A stretch of DNA of 64,000 nt from JAKCDU01 sp035551615. Its GTDB lineage: Bacteria; Actinomycetota; Acidimicrobiia; Acidimicrobiales; Palsa-688. The DNA lies in contig DASZNC010000047.1 in assembly GCA_035551615.1 (NCBI GenBank), positions 37,747 through 101,746 of the forward strand. Reading direction: 5' to 3'. Below are positions 27,094 through 35,874 of the stretch, piece after piece. The notes beneath the pieces were generated by a model. The model made no database searches, was not told where the DNA came from, and saw only the letters and a program-made list of their open reading frames with translations. The position numbers and the translations under genes were made by a program. The first letter of the stretch is position 1, and each line of letters begins with the position of its first letter.

Positions 27094-27321
27094 GTCGACT
27101 TTGACTAGTGCCTACTGGGAGTCTCAGCGGCTGACCTGGTCTTTGACCCCACACCCGCCTGTCACCCGAGGGACCCCTGTGGCCCACAACACGTGTCAGG
27201 ACTTACTTCTAAGCCGCACCATGATCAGCAGCCGGGGCTGCCTTACGTGGGTCGTTTCGCCTGCGACTGGCATCGACTTTCAACCACAGACCCGCTGAGG
27301 TCCCGGTTCCAGGATACCTAG

Positions 27322-28371
27322 TCAGGGACCGGCCAGGGCGGCTTTCAGATCCCCGAGCACCGGGACCGGGCCCGGATCGACGCCCAGATCGGCGGCCAGG
27401 TACAGCGACACGTAATCACCGATCAGGATCAGGTCGAGCAATTGGGCCAGGTCGCCGTCGCCGGCCGCCTGCACCTCGACCACGTCGGCCACCACCTCCT
27501 GCATGATCTCGCCGATCAGTTCGAAGCGGCGACCGACCTGCGGGTGCTCGCTCTCGTGACGGAGGGATACGGCGGTCAGGACCTGCCGGGTCACGTCACC
27601 GTGGACGCCCCACCCGCAGACCTCGTTGTGGCACAGCTCGGGTTGAGCGGCGTAGAACGCCGGCGCCTTGGCGTTCTCGTTGATCTGTGTCTTCCACCGC
27701 TGCGCGGCCGCCGCACCCAGCTGACCGCCGCCGTGGATGAGGGCAAAGGAGCGACCTATGCGCCGGGCCACGGTCGCCGGCACACTCCCGTCCCCGGCGG
27801 TCTCGATCTCGTCCCGCCGGGCCTTCAGCTGCTCGACCGCCGAGGCGATCCACGTCTGGCCACCCCGGTAGAGGCCCAGGTGGTCCAGGATGACCAGAGG
27901 CGGGATGGCCATGGCCCCGAACGCGGCCCGGGGCTGCGGGATGTCGGCCGGGACAGGGAACACCGGCGCGCCCCAGCTGCCGGCCAGGCGCCCGAGTTGG
28001 CCGCCGCTCGTGATGGCGATCAACTGGGCGCCGGCGGCTTCCGCGTCGGTTGCCGCCTGCACCGTCTCCTCGGTGTTGCCGGAGGCGGAGATGGCGATGA
28101 CCAGACTTTCGGGGCCGACGAAGGCGGGGCACTCATAGCCCTTGCACACGACAATGGGGATGGGCATCAGCGGATAGGTCACGGCGGTGACCACGTCACC
28201 GCTGATCCCGCTGCCGCCCATCCCGATGACGACCACGTTGGTCGCCTCGAAGCGCTCCACCTGGCCGACCAGCTCGGTCGCCTGGGCGGCCGCCTGCTCC
28301 ACCTGCTCGGGCAGGGCCGCCGTCAGGTCCCACATGCCGACGGTGTCGAGCCGCTCGCCGGTGACGCTCAC
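27322..28371 (-). CDS. SIS-domain phosphoglucose/phosphomannose isomerase
   Basis: A 349-residue double-SIS protein of the bifunctional PGI/PMI type (mycobacterial Rv3256c-like), interconverting fructose-6-phosphate with glucose- or mannose-6-phosphate. Visible features are VVIGMGGSGISGDVV with the phosphosugar-binding loop near residue 46, AISASGNTEETV with the second phosphate contact, and a C-terminal SIS with KTQINENAKAPAFY and Glu/His positions typical of the family (PELCHNE, RHESEHP). The GTG at 28371 overlaps the Trm112-like stop (GTGA). It supplies mannose-6-phosphate for the phosphomannomutase encoded just upstream. Confidence 0.83.
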   Translation of the reverse strand: MSVTGERLDTVGMWDLTAALPEQVEQAAAQATELVGQVERFEATNVVVIGMGGSGISGDVVTAVTYPLMPIPIVVCKGYECPAFVGPESLVIAISASGNTEETVQAATDAEAAGAQLIAITSGGQLGRLAGSWGAPVFPVPADIPQPRAAFGAMAIPPLVILDHLGLYRGGQTWIASAVEQLKARRDEIETAGDGSVPATVARRIGRSFALIHGGGQLGAAAAQRWKTQINENAKAPAFYAAQPELCHNEVCGWGVHGDVTRQVLTAVSLRHESEHPQVGRRFELIGEIMQEVVADVVEVQAAGDGDLAQLLDLILIGDYVSLYLAADLGVDPGPVPVLGDLKAALAGP

Positions 28372-28610
28372 GCGAGCGCTTCCCAGTTCAACGCCACGCC
28401 GTCGGCCGCCGCCTTGTCGGTCAGACGCTTGTCCTCGGCATCGTCGACGACGTCGGCCTCGTCGATCAGCATGACGGGGATGTCGTCGGTGATCCGGTAG
28501 CGCATGCGCAGCCGCGGGTTGTAGAGGCACTCCTCGTCGGCGAAATAGAGGAGCGGCCCCTTGTCCTTGGGGCAGGCCAGGATTTCGAGCAGCTTCGGGT
28601 CCAGTGCCAT
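28368..28610 (-). CDS. Trm112-like small protein
   Basis: An 80-residue member of the Trm112/YcaR family. Starts MALDPKLLEILACPKDKGPL and has DEECLYNPRLRMRYRITDDIPVMLIDEA, the family's C-terminal beta segment. Only one Cys of the first CxxC pair remains, with Lys at the other position, so zinc binding is doubtful. Family members are activators of methyltransferases or of unknown function. It is sandwiched between phosphomannomutase and the SIS isomerase, as in other actinobacteria, hinting at a role with sugar-nucleotide enzymes. Confidence 0.75.
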   Translation of the reverse strand: MALDPKLLEILACPKDKGPLLYFADEECLYNPRLRMRYRITDDIPVMLIDEADVVDDAEDKRLTDKAAADGVALNWEALA

Positions 28611-28612
28611 CG

Positions 28613-31600
28613 CTAAGCCTTCTTTTCTGAGGTGAAGAGGGCGAGCACCTCGGCCGTACGGGCGTCGCACGACTCCCGGTCGGGCGCTTCCAGGTTGAGC
28701 CGGAGCAGGGGCTCGGTGTTCGAGGGACGCAGGTTGAACCACCAGTCGCCGTGGTCCACAGTGAGCCCGTCCAGGCGATCGATTCGGGCCCCGCTGTCGG
28801 CGAAGTGGGCGGCCACGTCCTCGATCACGGCCGCCGGATCCGATACCTCGGTGTTGATCTCACCAGAGTCGGCGTAGCGTTCGAAGTCCTTGCGGATCTC
28901 CGACAGGCGGCGGGGATCCTTGCTCAGGACCTCGAGCACGACCAGGGCGGCGATGGCCCCGGAGTCGGCCCGGAAGTTGTCCCGGAAGTAGTAGTGGCCG
29001 GAGTGCTCGCCGCCGAACAGGGCATCGGTGTCGGCCATGACCGCCTTGATGTAGGAGTGACCGACCCGGGTCCGCACCGGGGTGCCGCCCCGTTCCCGGA
29101 TGATCTCCGGCACCGCCTTGGAACAGATCAGGTTGTGCAGGATGGTCGATCCCGGGTGCTTGTCGAGCATGGCTGCAGCGACCAGCGCAGTGGTCGTCGA
29201 ACCGGAGAGCGGGACCCCCTGGTCGTCGACCAGGAAGCAGCGGTCGGCGTCACCGTCGAACGCCAGCCCGACGTGGGCGCCGCTGTCGCGTATGCGCTGC
29301 TGCAGGTCGCGCAGGTTCTCCGGCTGGATCGGATCGGCCGGGTGGTTCGGGAAGGTGCCGTCCAGCTCCTGGAACAGGATCTCCAGCCGGAACGGCAGGG
29401 CGGCGAACACCGCCGGCACGACCAGGCCACCCATCCCGTTGGCCGTGTCGGCCACCACCTTCAACGGCTTCAGCGCGTGAAGGTCCACGAACGAGCGGAC
29501 CTTGTTGGCGTAGTCGTGCAGCACCTCGGCCCGGGTGATCGTGCCCCGCGGCGTGTCGCTGGGGGGCGGCCCGGCCGACAGGTAGGAGGCGACCGATCTC
29601 TTGATCTGGTCGAGCCCGGTGTCGGCCCCGATCGGCCGGGCCCCGGCCCGGCACAGCTTGATCCCGTTGTACTGGGCCGGGTTGTGCGACGCAGTGAACA
29701 TGGCCCCCGGGGCGTTCATGCTCCCCGACGCGAAGTACATCTCGTCGGTGGAGCACAGGCCCAGGTCCACGACGTCGGCGCCGGCCGCCGTCGCCCCCTC
29801 GGCGAAGGCGTGCACCAGGTCGGGCCCCGACGGCCGCATGTCGCGGGCGACCAGCACGCGGGGCGCACCGGCGAAGCGGGCGAACGAATCACCCACCGCC
29901 CGGGCCAGGTCGACGTTCATCTGGTCGGGGACGGTGCCCCGGATGTCGTAGGCCTTGAAGATGAGGTCGAGGTAGGCGAGATCGGGGGGCGTCATGCGAC
30001 CGGGAACCTTACCGCCCTGGCCGGGACCGCCCCTCCCGTGGCCGTCGTCGGAGACCGGCGCCCACATGAACGCCCGGCGGCGGCGCCGGCGGGTGTCCAC
30101 GGGATAGGCCACCGGGGCCGCTTTCCACATGAATCCGACCGCCCCCAGACCAAGGATCGACATGATGATGCCGACCCAGTCGACGGGGGTGTAGCCGTAG
30201 TACAGCTTGACGTGGGTGGAGTTCGGTACCACCAGCATCAGGTTGGGTGCGACCCGGTACACGCCGGAGGCGCCCTGGACCTGCCAGTTGGGGAAGTAGG
30301 ACTCCTTCACCAGGATGGGCACGCCGGTCTGGTCGACGTCGAAGGAGATCGACTCGTTTCCTTTGACCACGTTGCTGACATGCACCGACGGTTCAGGGGT
30401 CACCGGGAGGTTGGTCGCATCGGCCGGTACCCGTGCCCAGCTGGACGGCCCCGAGGCCGCCTCGTAGACGTTCCAGTCGTTGGCGTTCAGGTACCAGGCC
30501 TGGGCCGCGTCCAGCCAGGCGTTGCGGGTCCCGACGTTCTTGACCACCACTGGTTGGTTGGTCAACGGTTCGACCGTGCTCGGGTCGGTCGAGTCGGTCG
30601 TACTGGGCAGGACCTCGTAGATCTTCCAGGTGAGGTTCTGGTTCTCGGCCGCGTTCGAGGTCCCGCTGTTGATGTTGACCGGGTACGGACCGACGGTGCC
30701 GACCAGCCGCAGATCGGGATCGGCGTCGGCCGCCGCCTCGATGTCAGCGGTGTCGGCCATGAAGTACTTGTCGCCCATGATCTGCATGTGCTGGACGCCC
30801 TCGGCCACATTGGGCCCACTCGGGTACTGCAGCCCGCGCACCGGGTTGGACGGCTGGTCGGACACCTCGGCCACGTTGATGAAGTGGTAGGGCGTGGACG
30901 CCGACGACTCGTAGTAGAGCCCCTCCTCCGAACCGATGCAGCCGTTCGTCCAGTAGGGCAGCAGCATCAGGGCGTCGGGGGTGCCGAAGTCGTTCTCGGC
31001 CGGCTCGTACTGCCACAGCGCCTGCCCGCAGCCGTACTGCTTACCGATCTTCTTCATCTCGCCGTACAGCGCCGTGTACTCGGCGTGGCGCGACTTGGCC
31101 GGGTTCTCGTAGCCCGAGTAGTTCCAGTACACCCAGTCGGGCACGAACGACGAACTGCTCGGCGTCAGCCCGAACACGTCCTTCGTGGTGTGGGTCGAGT
31201 CCGGGATGGGGTACAGCACGAAGACCGCCATCCCGATGAACGCCAGCGGCGCCACCCCCCAGAACCCGGGGTGGCCGAGCATCCTGGCCGGTGGTCGGGG
31301 GGCGATGACCTCCACCAGCATGATGCCGATCTCCATGACCAGGATGCCGACCAGCAGGTACAGGCAGAGGAACCAGAACGGCAGGAACCGGGCGTTCCAC
31401 AGGGTGGCCTGGGGAGCCAGCCGGAACACCAGGGCGGAGAGGATGGCCATCAGGCCCAGCCAGGTGCCGACGAAGTTGGCCCGGGCGATGGCGATCACGA
31501 AGCCGGCGATGGCCAGGCCGATGAGGATGGTGTCCTTGTGGGTCAGGGTGAAGACGTAGTTGGTGACTTTCCCGTAGCCCATGTCGGTCGTGTACGGCAG

Positions 31601-32455
31601 GCGCCAGTAGAACGGCAGCGCCCAGAAGCCCATGAGCAGGCCGCCGGTGACGAGGGCCGGGACGGCGAAACGGAGGCGCCTCCAGTCGCGGGTCACGGCC
31701 ACCTTCATGAGGAGCATGACGACGGCGCCGCCCAGGGCGAAGAAGAACGGCAGGATGTGCGAGAGGCCGCACAGGGCCAGGATCACCGCCGACGACGCCC
31801 GGTGACGGCCGTCCTGTAGTCCCCGGATGAACAGGCCCAGGAACAGGAAGGCGAACGAGAGCGAGATGGAGAAACAGAACTCGCCGGCCATCGTGGAGGC
31901 GATGTTGCCGCCGTAGATGGTGAACTCCCGCGAGAAGATGAACGGCAGGGTGGCAGCGGCGAAGATGGCCGGCATCGGGAAGAGCATCCGGGCCAGGCGG
32001 GCGAACGCCCAGGCCGAGATGGGCAGCGTGATCAGGCCGATCGAGGCGATGATCTTGAACGCGATGTTGTAGTGGACGACGTACGACAGGACGGCGATGG
32101 CGACGATGGGCAGCGGGAAGTAGTAGGTCAGCGCCGGGAAGCCGTTGTACCAGTCCGGCGTCCATCCGGTGAGCCGCAGGTTGGGCAGCAGGGCCCGCTT
32201 GACGTAGGCCGGCAGCCACACATGGGCCCCCATGTCGCCACCGGCCGGCGTGGTGTTCTTGAAGATCTGCGACGGCTGCAGCTTCCAGAAGACCAGCAGG
32301 GCCGACAGGGCGACCACCGTGAAGGTGATGGCCGCCTCCGGGCTGACCCGCTCCTTCAGCCGGTCCCACTGCGGGCGGGCCGAGTCGGGAGGCCAGATGG
32401 ACGCGGCGTCGTCGTCGCCCGGACGCGTGTGTTCGATCTCTTCCGTGGCCGTCAT
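28613..32455 (-). CDS. manB: Polytopic membrane protein continuous with phosphomannomutase/phosphoglucomutase
   Basis: A single 1280-codon frame. Residues ~35-470 carry about 13 membrane helices of the 6-pyruvoyl-tetrahydropterin-synthase-related membrane (GT-C-like) family, with TTPAGGDMGAHVWLPAYVK in the first loop. Residues 470-790 are a soluble extracytoplasmic domain closed by a last helix, then a basic RRRRRRAF region. Residues 821-1280 are a complete phosphohexomutase: KAYDIRGTVP, phosphoserine loop TASHNPAQYNG, metal loop DGDADR, sugar loop GGEHSGHYYF and phosphate loop RPSNTEPLLRL. Usually these are separate genes. No stop separates them, but an internal ATG at 29995 could start the mutase alone. 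The mutase makes mannose-1-phosphate or glucose-1-phosphate. Confidence 0.8.
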   Translation of the reverse strand: MTATEEIEHTRPGDDDAASIWPPDSARPQWDRLKERVSPEAAITFTVVALSALLVFWKLQPSQIFKNTTPAGGDMGAHVWLPAYVKRALLPNLRLTGWTPDWYNGFPALTYYFPLPIVAIAVLSYVVHYNIAFKIIASIGLITLPISAWAFARLARMLFPMPAIFAAATLPFIFSREFTIYGGNIASTMAGEFCFSISLSFAFLFLGLFIRGLQDGRHRASSAVILALCGLSHILPFFFALGGAVVMLLMKVAVTRDWRRLRFAVPALVTGGLLMGFWALPFYWRLPYTTDMGYGKVTNYVFTLTHKDTILIGLAIAGFVIAIARANFVGTWLGLMAILSALVFRLAPQATLWNARFLPFWFLCLYLLVGILVMEIGIMLVEVIAPRPPARMLGHPGFWGVAPLAFIGMAVFVLYPIPDSTHTTKDVFGLTPSSSSFVPDWVYWNYSGYENPAKSRHAEYTALYGEMKKIGKQYGCGQALWQYEPAENDFGTPDALMLLPYWTNGCIGSEEGLYYESSASTPYHFINVAEVSDQPSNPVRGLQYPSGPNVAEGVQHMQIMGDKYFMADTADIEAAADADPDLRLVGTVGPYPVNINSGTSNAAENQNLTWKIYEVLPSTTDSTDPSTVEPLTNQPVVVKNVGTRNAWLDAAQAWYLNANDWNVYEAASGPSSWARVPADATNLPVTPEPSVHVSNVVKGNESISFDVDQTGVPILVKESYFPNWQVQGASGVYRVAPNLMLVVPNSTHVKLYYGYTPVDWVGIIMSILGLGAVGFMWKAAPVAYPVDTRRRRRRAFMWAPVSDDGHGRGGPGQGGKVPGRMTPPDLAYLDLIFKAYDIRGTVPDQMNVDLARAVGDSFARFAGAPRVLVARDMRPSGPDLVHAFAEGATAAGADVVDLGLCSTDEMYFASGSMNAPGAMFTASHNPAQYNGIKLCRAGARPIGADTGLDQIKRSVASYLSAGPPPSDTPRGTITRAEVLHDYANKVRSFVDLHALKPLKVVADTANGMGGLVVPAVFAALPFRLEILFQELDGTFPNHPADPIQPENLRDLQQRIRDSGAHVGLAFDGDADRCFLVDDQGVPLSGSTTTALVAAAMLDKHPGSTILHNLICSKAVPEIIRERGGTPVRTRVGHSYIKAVMADTDALFGGEHSGHYYFRDNFRADSGAIAALVVLEVLSKDPRRLSEIRKDFERYADSGEINTEVSDPAAVIEDVAAHFADSGARIDRLDGLTVDHGDWWFNLRPSNTEPLLRLNLEAPDRESCDARTAEVLALFTSEKKA
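29993..29995 (-). other. Possible internal start of a separate phosphomannomutase (28613-29995)
   Basis: The ATG at 29995 precedes TPPDLAYLDLIFKAYDIRG, where phosphohexomutases normally begin, and would give a 460-residue enzyme of standard length. A TAAGGT box lies about 11 bases upstream, with a weak AGGGCGG further up. The preceding 20-odd residues are Gly/Arg-rich linker without domain character. The locus could therefore yield both a fusion and a free enzyme. Confidence 0.4.
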
Positions 32456-32528
32456 GCGGCCCCTATCCTGCCCGGTTCCGAGCCCTAGAAGGGGGCAGAA
32501 CGGCTATCGGGGCAGCGGCGCCGCCGGG

Positions 32529-32699
32529 TCAGGCGCTGGCCGACGCGATGTCGAGGACCGAGTCGAGGCTCAGCGTGCCTTCCATGCCCTGCCACCACCG
32601 GCGGTCGCAGTGCGAGCACGAGAACATGGTGACCGGCTCACCGCCGACCTGGATTTCGATCACAACCAGTTGTCTGATGCGGCAGGCCGGGCACTTCAT
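32529..32699 (-). CDS. Small zinc-ribbon protein
   Basis: A 56-residue protein. CPAC near residue 3 and CSHC near residue 28 form a C2-C2 zinc ribbon around a VVIEIQVGGEPVTMF beta hairpin, followed by WWQGMEG and a helical tail. Such mini-ribbons (Rv3256-region homologues exist in actinobacteria) are of unknown function. It lies between the CPBP protease gene and the membrane-mutase gene on the same strand. Confidence 0.7.
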   Translation of the reverse strand: MKCPACRIRQLVVIEIQVGGEPVTMFSCSHCDRRWWQGMEGTLSLDSVLDIASASA

Positions 32700-32847
32700 G
32701 GGAACTGTGTCGGCCGAAACCGGCGGAAACTTGAGCGCCCGGGACCCCCAGGCCCCTCGCCGAGACAACCTGCGGGCCCAATGGCGGGATGTGAGCAGGG
32801 ATCCACCGATCGATCCCGCCCTGCGCAGGCCGTCTGGACTCGGTCCT

Positions 32848-33567
32848 TCAGTGGAAATGGACGGTGGCGTGGACGGCCACCGCGTTGAAGGTGACATGGG
32901 CGGCGATGGACGGGGCCAGGCGGCCGGTCCGCCAGGCCAGCACGCCGAAGATGATCCCGATGGCGGCCAGGCCGGCGAACTGCAGTTTCTCGAAGTGGGC
33001 CAGACCGAACAGCAGGCCGCTGACGATCACCGCCGCCACCGGATTGGTCCACCCGGCCAGGGCCCGGAGCAGAAGGCCGCGGAAGTAGAGCTCCTCGACG
33101 ATCGGGGCGCCGACGGCGACGAATAGGTACAGCAGGGCGACCGAGAGGTTGGTGTGGGCGGCCCCGACCTCGTGCACCGTCGGTTGGCCGAGTTGGCGCA
33201 CGATGTTGTGATCGATGTGCTCGAACGGCCGGTAGAGCAACGGCACCAGGGCTTCCTGGCCGGCCCACCCGACGAGCACGCCCAGCGGGACATCCCACCA
33301 CTTGATCGCCCACCCGTAGTCCCGGACGACCGAGCCCGTCCCGCGGGTGCGGCTCCACCACAGGACGGCGGCCACCAGTCCGACCCACAGCCCGGCCAGC
33401 TCGGCCACGAGCACGGCCACCGGGAGTGGCGCGTTGCTCGACGTCTGGTAGCCGGTGGCGGCGATGGCGATGTAGGCGGTGACCTGGGAGACCACCAGGC
33501 CGACGGCGAAGCCGAAGAGGGCGGCGGCGATGCCCTGCCGGCCCTGGGCGGCCGTCCACCGGGTCAC
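32848..33567 (-). CDS. CPBP-family (CAAX-like) intramembrane metalloprotease
   Basis: A 239-residue membrane protein with about 7 helices and the three Abi/CPBP motifs: EELYFRG (EExxxR), FGLAHFE (FxxxH) and HVTFN (HxxxN), whose Glu and His residues form the catalytic metal site. The family includes prenyl-protein peptidases, bacteriocin self-immunity proteins and anti-sigma-like regulators; the role here is open. The GTG at 33567 is chosen because it follows GGCGGGG and lies 17 bases after the DUF3499 stop, implying a two-gene operon. Confidence 0.87.
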   Translation of the reverse strand: MTRWTAAQGRQGIAAALFGFAVGLVVSQVTAYIAIAATGYQTSSNAPLPVAVLVAELAGLWVGLVAAVLWWSRTRGTGSVVRDYGWAIKWWDVPLGVLVGWAGQEALVPLLYRPFEHIDHNIVRQLGQPTVHEVGAAHTNLSVALLYLFVAVGAPIVEELYFRGLLLRALAGWTNPVAAVIVSGLLFGLAHFEKLQFAGLAAIGIIFGVLAWRTGRLAPSIAAHVTFNAVAVHATVHFH

Positions 33568-33584
33568 CCCCGCCGATGAGTCCG

Positions 33585-33845
33585 CTATGAGACGAGGGTC
33601 GCCGGAGGCTCGTAGTGGCCGGGTCGGCCCCCCCGGCGGTCCACCTGGGTCCAGCCCTGCGGGGCCCTGAGGCGGCCGGCGTGGCCGGCGCACAGCGCCC
33701 ACTGGTCGCCGCCCTCGGACGGGGCGTCGTCCAGCCACACCCGCTGGCCGGCGTAGTCGTAGGTCAGCCAGGCGACCGTCTCACCCTGGCAGCCGGGCCG
33801 GGCGCACAGGAGGCGGGCTCGTCCCGAGGACCCGTATCTGTCCAT
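33585..33845 (-). CDS. DUF3499 family protein
   Basis: An 86-residue actinobacteria-specific protein of the DUF3499 family (mycobacterial Rv3258c). The pattern is characteristic: CARPGC, ETVAWLTYDYA, an acidic loop, ALCAGHAGRL and RAPQGWTQVD. Cys and His residues (C..GC…C..H) could bind one zinc ion. The function is unknown. The gene usually lies next to phosphomannomutase/SIS genes, as here. The ATG is 7 bases after a TAGAGT box, so its transcript is probably leaderless; ftsH is divergent. Confidence 0.85.
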   Translation of the reverse strand: MDRYGSSGRARLLCARPGCQGETVAWLTYDYAGQRVWLDDAPSEGGDQWALCAGHAGRLRAPQGWTQVDRRGGRPGHYEPPATLVS

Positions 33846-33852
33846 GGATCAA

Positions 33853-33858
33853 ACTCTA
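33853..33858 (-). promoter_or_regulatory. -10 box (TAGAGT), leaderless DUF3499 start
   Basis: TAGAGT on the minus strand, 7 bases before the ATG at 33845. Confidence 0.5.
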
Positions 33859-33893
33859 TCCGGGGTGGTGGGTCGGAATCGGAGACCCCGACG

Positions 33894-33899
33894 TACCAT
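33894..33899 (+). promoter_or_regulatory. -10 box (TACCAT), leaderless ftsH start
   Basis: TACCAT is separated by 6 bases (GGCGGA) from the ftsH ATG at 33906. The box overlaps an out-of-frame ATG at 33898. Confidence 0.4.
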
Positions 33900-33905
33900 G
33901 GCGGA

Positions 33906-35858
33906 ATGAGTAGGCAGCCCGGAGACATGAGGGACATGAGGCCGGGCGGCGGCCCGTCCGGACCCGGCGGCGGATCCCCGTCCTCCGGAAACAACTGGCG
34001 GTGGATCGCCGTCGTCCTTCTGACGCTCGTCATCCTCGTGTTCGTACTGTCGACGGTCAGCCGGGCCGGCAACCCGACGTCGCAGAACTACACCCAGTTC
34101 TCCACGGCCCTGGATGCCGGCAAGATCGCCACCGCCACGGTCAACACCGACACCGGCCACATCACCTACACCAACACCGCCGGCCAGCAGTTCTCGGTCA
34201 GCGGCCCGCCGCTGGACAACGACGGCACGCTGGTCCAGGAGTACCGCCAGCACATCAAGACGCTGAAGTTCACCGAGACGACCACCGGTTTCTGGGCCGA
34301 GTGGGGCATCTGGATCATCTACGGGGCGGCCATCATCGCCCTGCTCGTGTTCCTGAGCCGCCGGGCCCAGGGGCAGATGAGCGGGATCATGTCCATCGGC
34401 CGGTCCAAGGCCAAGGTGTACACGACCGAGCGACCCCGGACCACCTTCTCGGACGTGGCCGGCTACGAGGGGGTCAAGCTCGAGATCCGCGAGGTGGTCG
34501 ACTTCCTGCGCTCGGCCAACCGGTTCAAGGAGATCGGGGCCAAGATCCCGAAAGGTGTGCTCCTGGTCGGTCCCCCGGGGACCGGTAAGACCCTCCTGGC
34601 CCGGGCGGTGGCCGGCGAGGCCGGCGTCCCGTTCCTGTCGGTGACCGGTTCGGACTTCATGGAGATGTTCGTCGGCGTGGGTGCGTCACGCGTGCGGGAC
34701 CTGTTCCAGACGGCCCGCAAGCAGGCGCCGGCCATCATCTTCATCGACGAGATCGACTCCATCGGCCGCAAGCGGGGCGCCGGCCTGGGCGGCGGCCATG
34801 ACGAGCGGGAGCAGACGCTCAACCAGATGCTCGCCGAGATGGACGGTTTCGAGTCCACCGAGGGCGTGGTCATGATGGCGGCCACCAACCGGCCCGACAT
34901 CCTGGACCCGGCCCTGCTCCGGCCCGGCCGCTTCGACCGCCAGATCGTCGTCCCCCTCCCCGACCTCGAGGAGCGCCTCCCGATCCTGGCCGTGCACTGC
35001 AAGGACAAGCGGGTGGATCCCGACGTCGATCTCACCGTCGTCGCCCGCGGCACCCCCGGCATGAGCGGCGCCGATCTGGCCAACCTGGTCAACGAGGCCG
35101 CCCTCCACGCCGTCCGCCGCACTGCGTCCGCCATCGCCATGCAGGACTTCGAGGCCGCCCGCGACCGGGTCCTGATGGGCCAGCGCCGGGAGTCGACCGT
35201 GCTCTCCGACAAGGAGAAGGAGGCCACCGCCTACCACGAGGGCGGCCACGCCGTGCTGGCCTACATCCTCCCGGACGCCGACCCGGTCCACAAGGTCACC
35301 ATCCTGCCGACCGGCATGGCGCTGGGTGTGACCCAGCAGTTGCCCATCGAGGAGCGCCACACCTACTGGCGGGAGTACATCGAAGACGCCATGTGCGTGA
35401 TGATGGGCGGCCGCTGCGCCGAGCAGTTGACGCTCGGCAGCCTGTCCACCGGGGCGTCCAACGACCTCCAGCGGGCCACCGAGATGGCCCGCAAGATGGT
35501 TCGCGAGTTCGGCATGAGCGAGCGCATCGGCCCGATGGCCTGGGGCCAGGAGGGCCAGGTGTTCCTGGGCGAGGACCTCATGCACGCGGCCCGCGACTAC
35601 AGCGACGTGACCTCGCGGGTCATCGACGAGGAGGTCGAGCGGATCCTGCGCGAGCAGGAGGCCCGGGCCAGCCGGCTGCTCACCGAGCACAAACGGGGGC
35701 TGGCCGCCGTGGCCGCCGCCCTCCTCGAGAAGGAAACGATCGGCGGCAGCGAGGTGGGCCGCCTGGTCGACGAGGCGTTCGGCCAGCCGGTGCACGAGAA
35801 CGCGCCGATCGTACCCCGCTTCGCCGAGGCCATCACCGTCGAGCCCGGCGACCTCTGA
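33906..35858 (+). CDS. ftsH: ATP-dependent zinc metalloprotease FtsH
   Basis: A 650-residue membrane-anchored AAA+ protease that degrades unassembled or damaged membrane proteins. A Gly/Pro-rich N-terminus is followed by helix 1 (about 30-51), an extracytoplasmic domain, and helix 2 (about 135-155). The AAA domain has Walker A GPPGTGKT near residue 222, Walker B IIFIDEIDS, the pore loop FVGVGASRVRDLF and SRH region LLRPGRFDRQ. The M41 peptidase motif HEGGH lies near residue 444. The length is normal. It is divergent from DUF3499 and convergent with DUF5719. Confidence 0.96.
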   Translation: MSRQPGDMRDMRPGGGPSGPGGGSPSSGNNWRWIAVVLLTLVILVFVLSTVSRAGNPTSQNYTQFSTALDAGKIATATVNTDTGHITYTNTAGQQFSVSGPPLDNDGTLVQEYRQHIKTLKFTETTTGFWAEWGIWIIYGAAIIALLVFLSRRAQGQMSGIMSIGRSKAKVYTTERPRTTFSDVAGYEGVKLEIREVVDFLRSANRFKEIGAKIPKGVLLVGPPGTGKTLLARAVAGEAGVPFLSVTGSDFMEMFVGVGASRVRDLFQTARKQAPAIIFIDEIDSIGRKRGAGLGGGHDEREQTLNQMLAEMDGFESTEGVVMMAATNRPDILDPALLRPGRFDRQIVVPLPDLEERLPILAVHCKDKRVDPDVDLTVVARGTPGMSGADLANLVNEAALHAVRRTASAIAMQDFEAARDRVLMGQRRESTVLSDKEKEATAYHEGGHAVLAYILPDADPVHKVTILPTGMALGVTQQLPIEERHTYWREYIEDAMCVMMGGRCAEQLTLGSLSTGASNDLQRATEMARKMVREFGMSERIGPMAWGQEGQVFLGEDLMHAARDYSDVTSRVIDEEVERILREQEARASRLLTEHKRGLAAVAAALLEKETIGGSEVGRLVDEAFGQPVHENAPIVPRFAEAITVEPGDL

Positions 35859-35874
35859 TCGGTCGGGGGCCCGG

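Noticed and set aside
28751..31819. 1022-codon ORF antisense to the membrane-mutase gene
   Set aside because: Composition is Gly/Arg/Val/His-rich as expected of antisense frames; the sense strand has membrane helices and mutase motifs.
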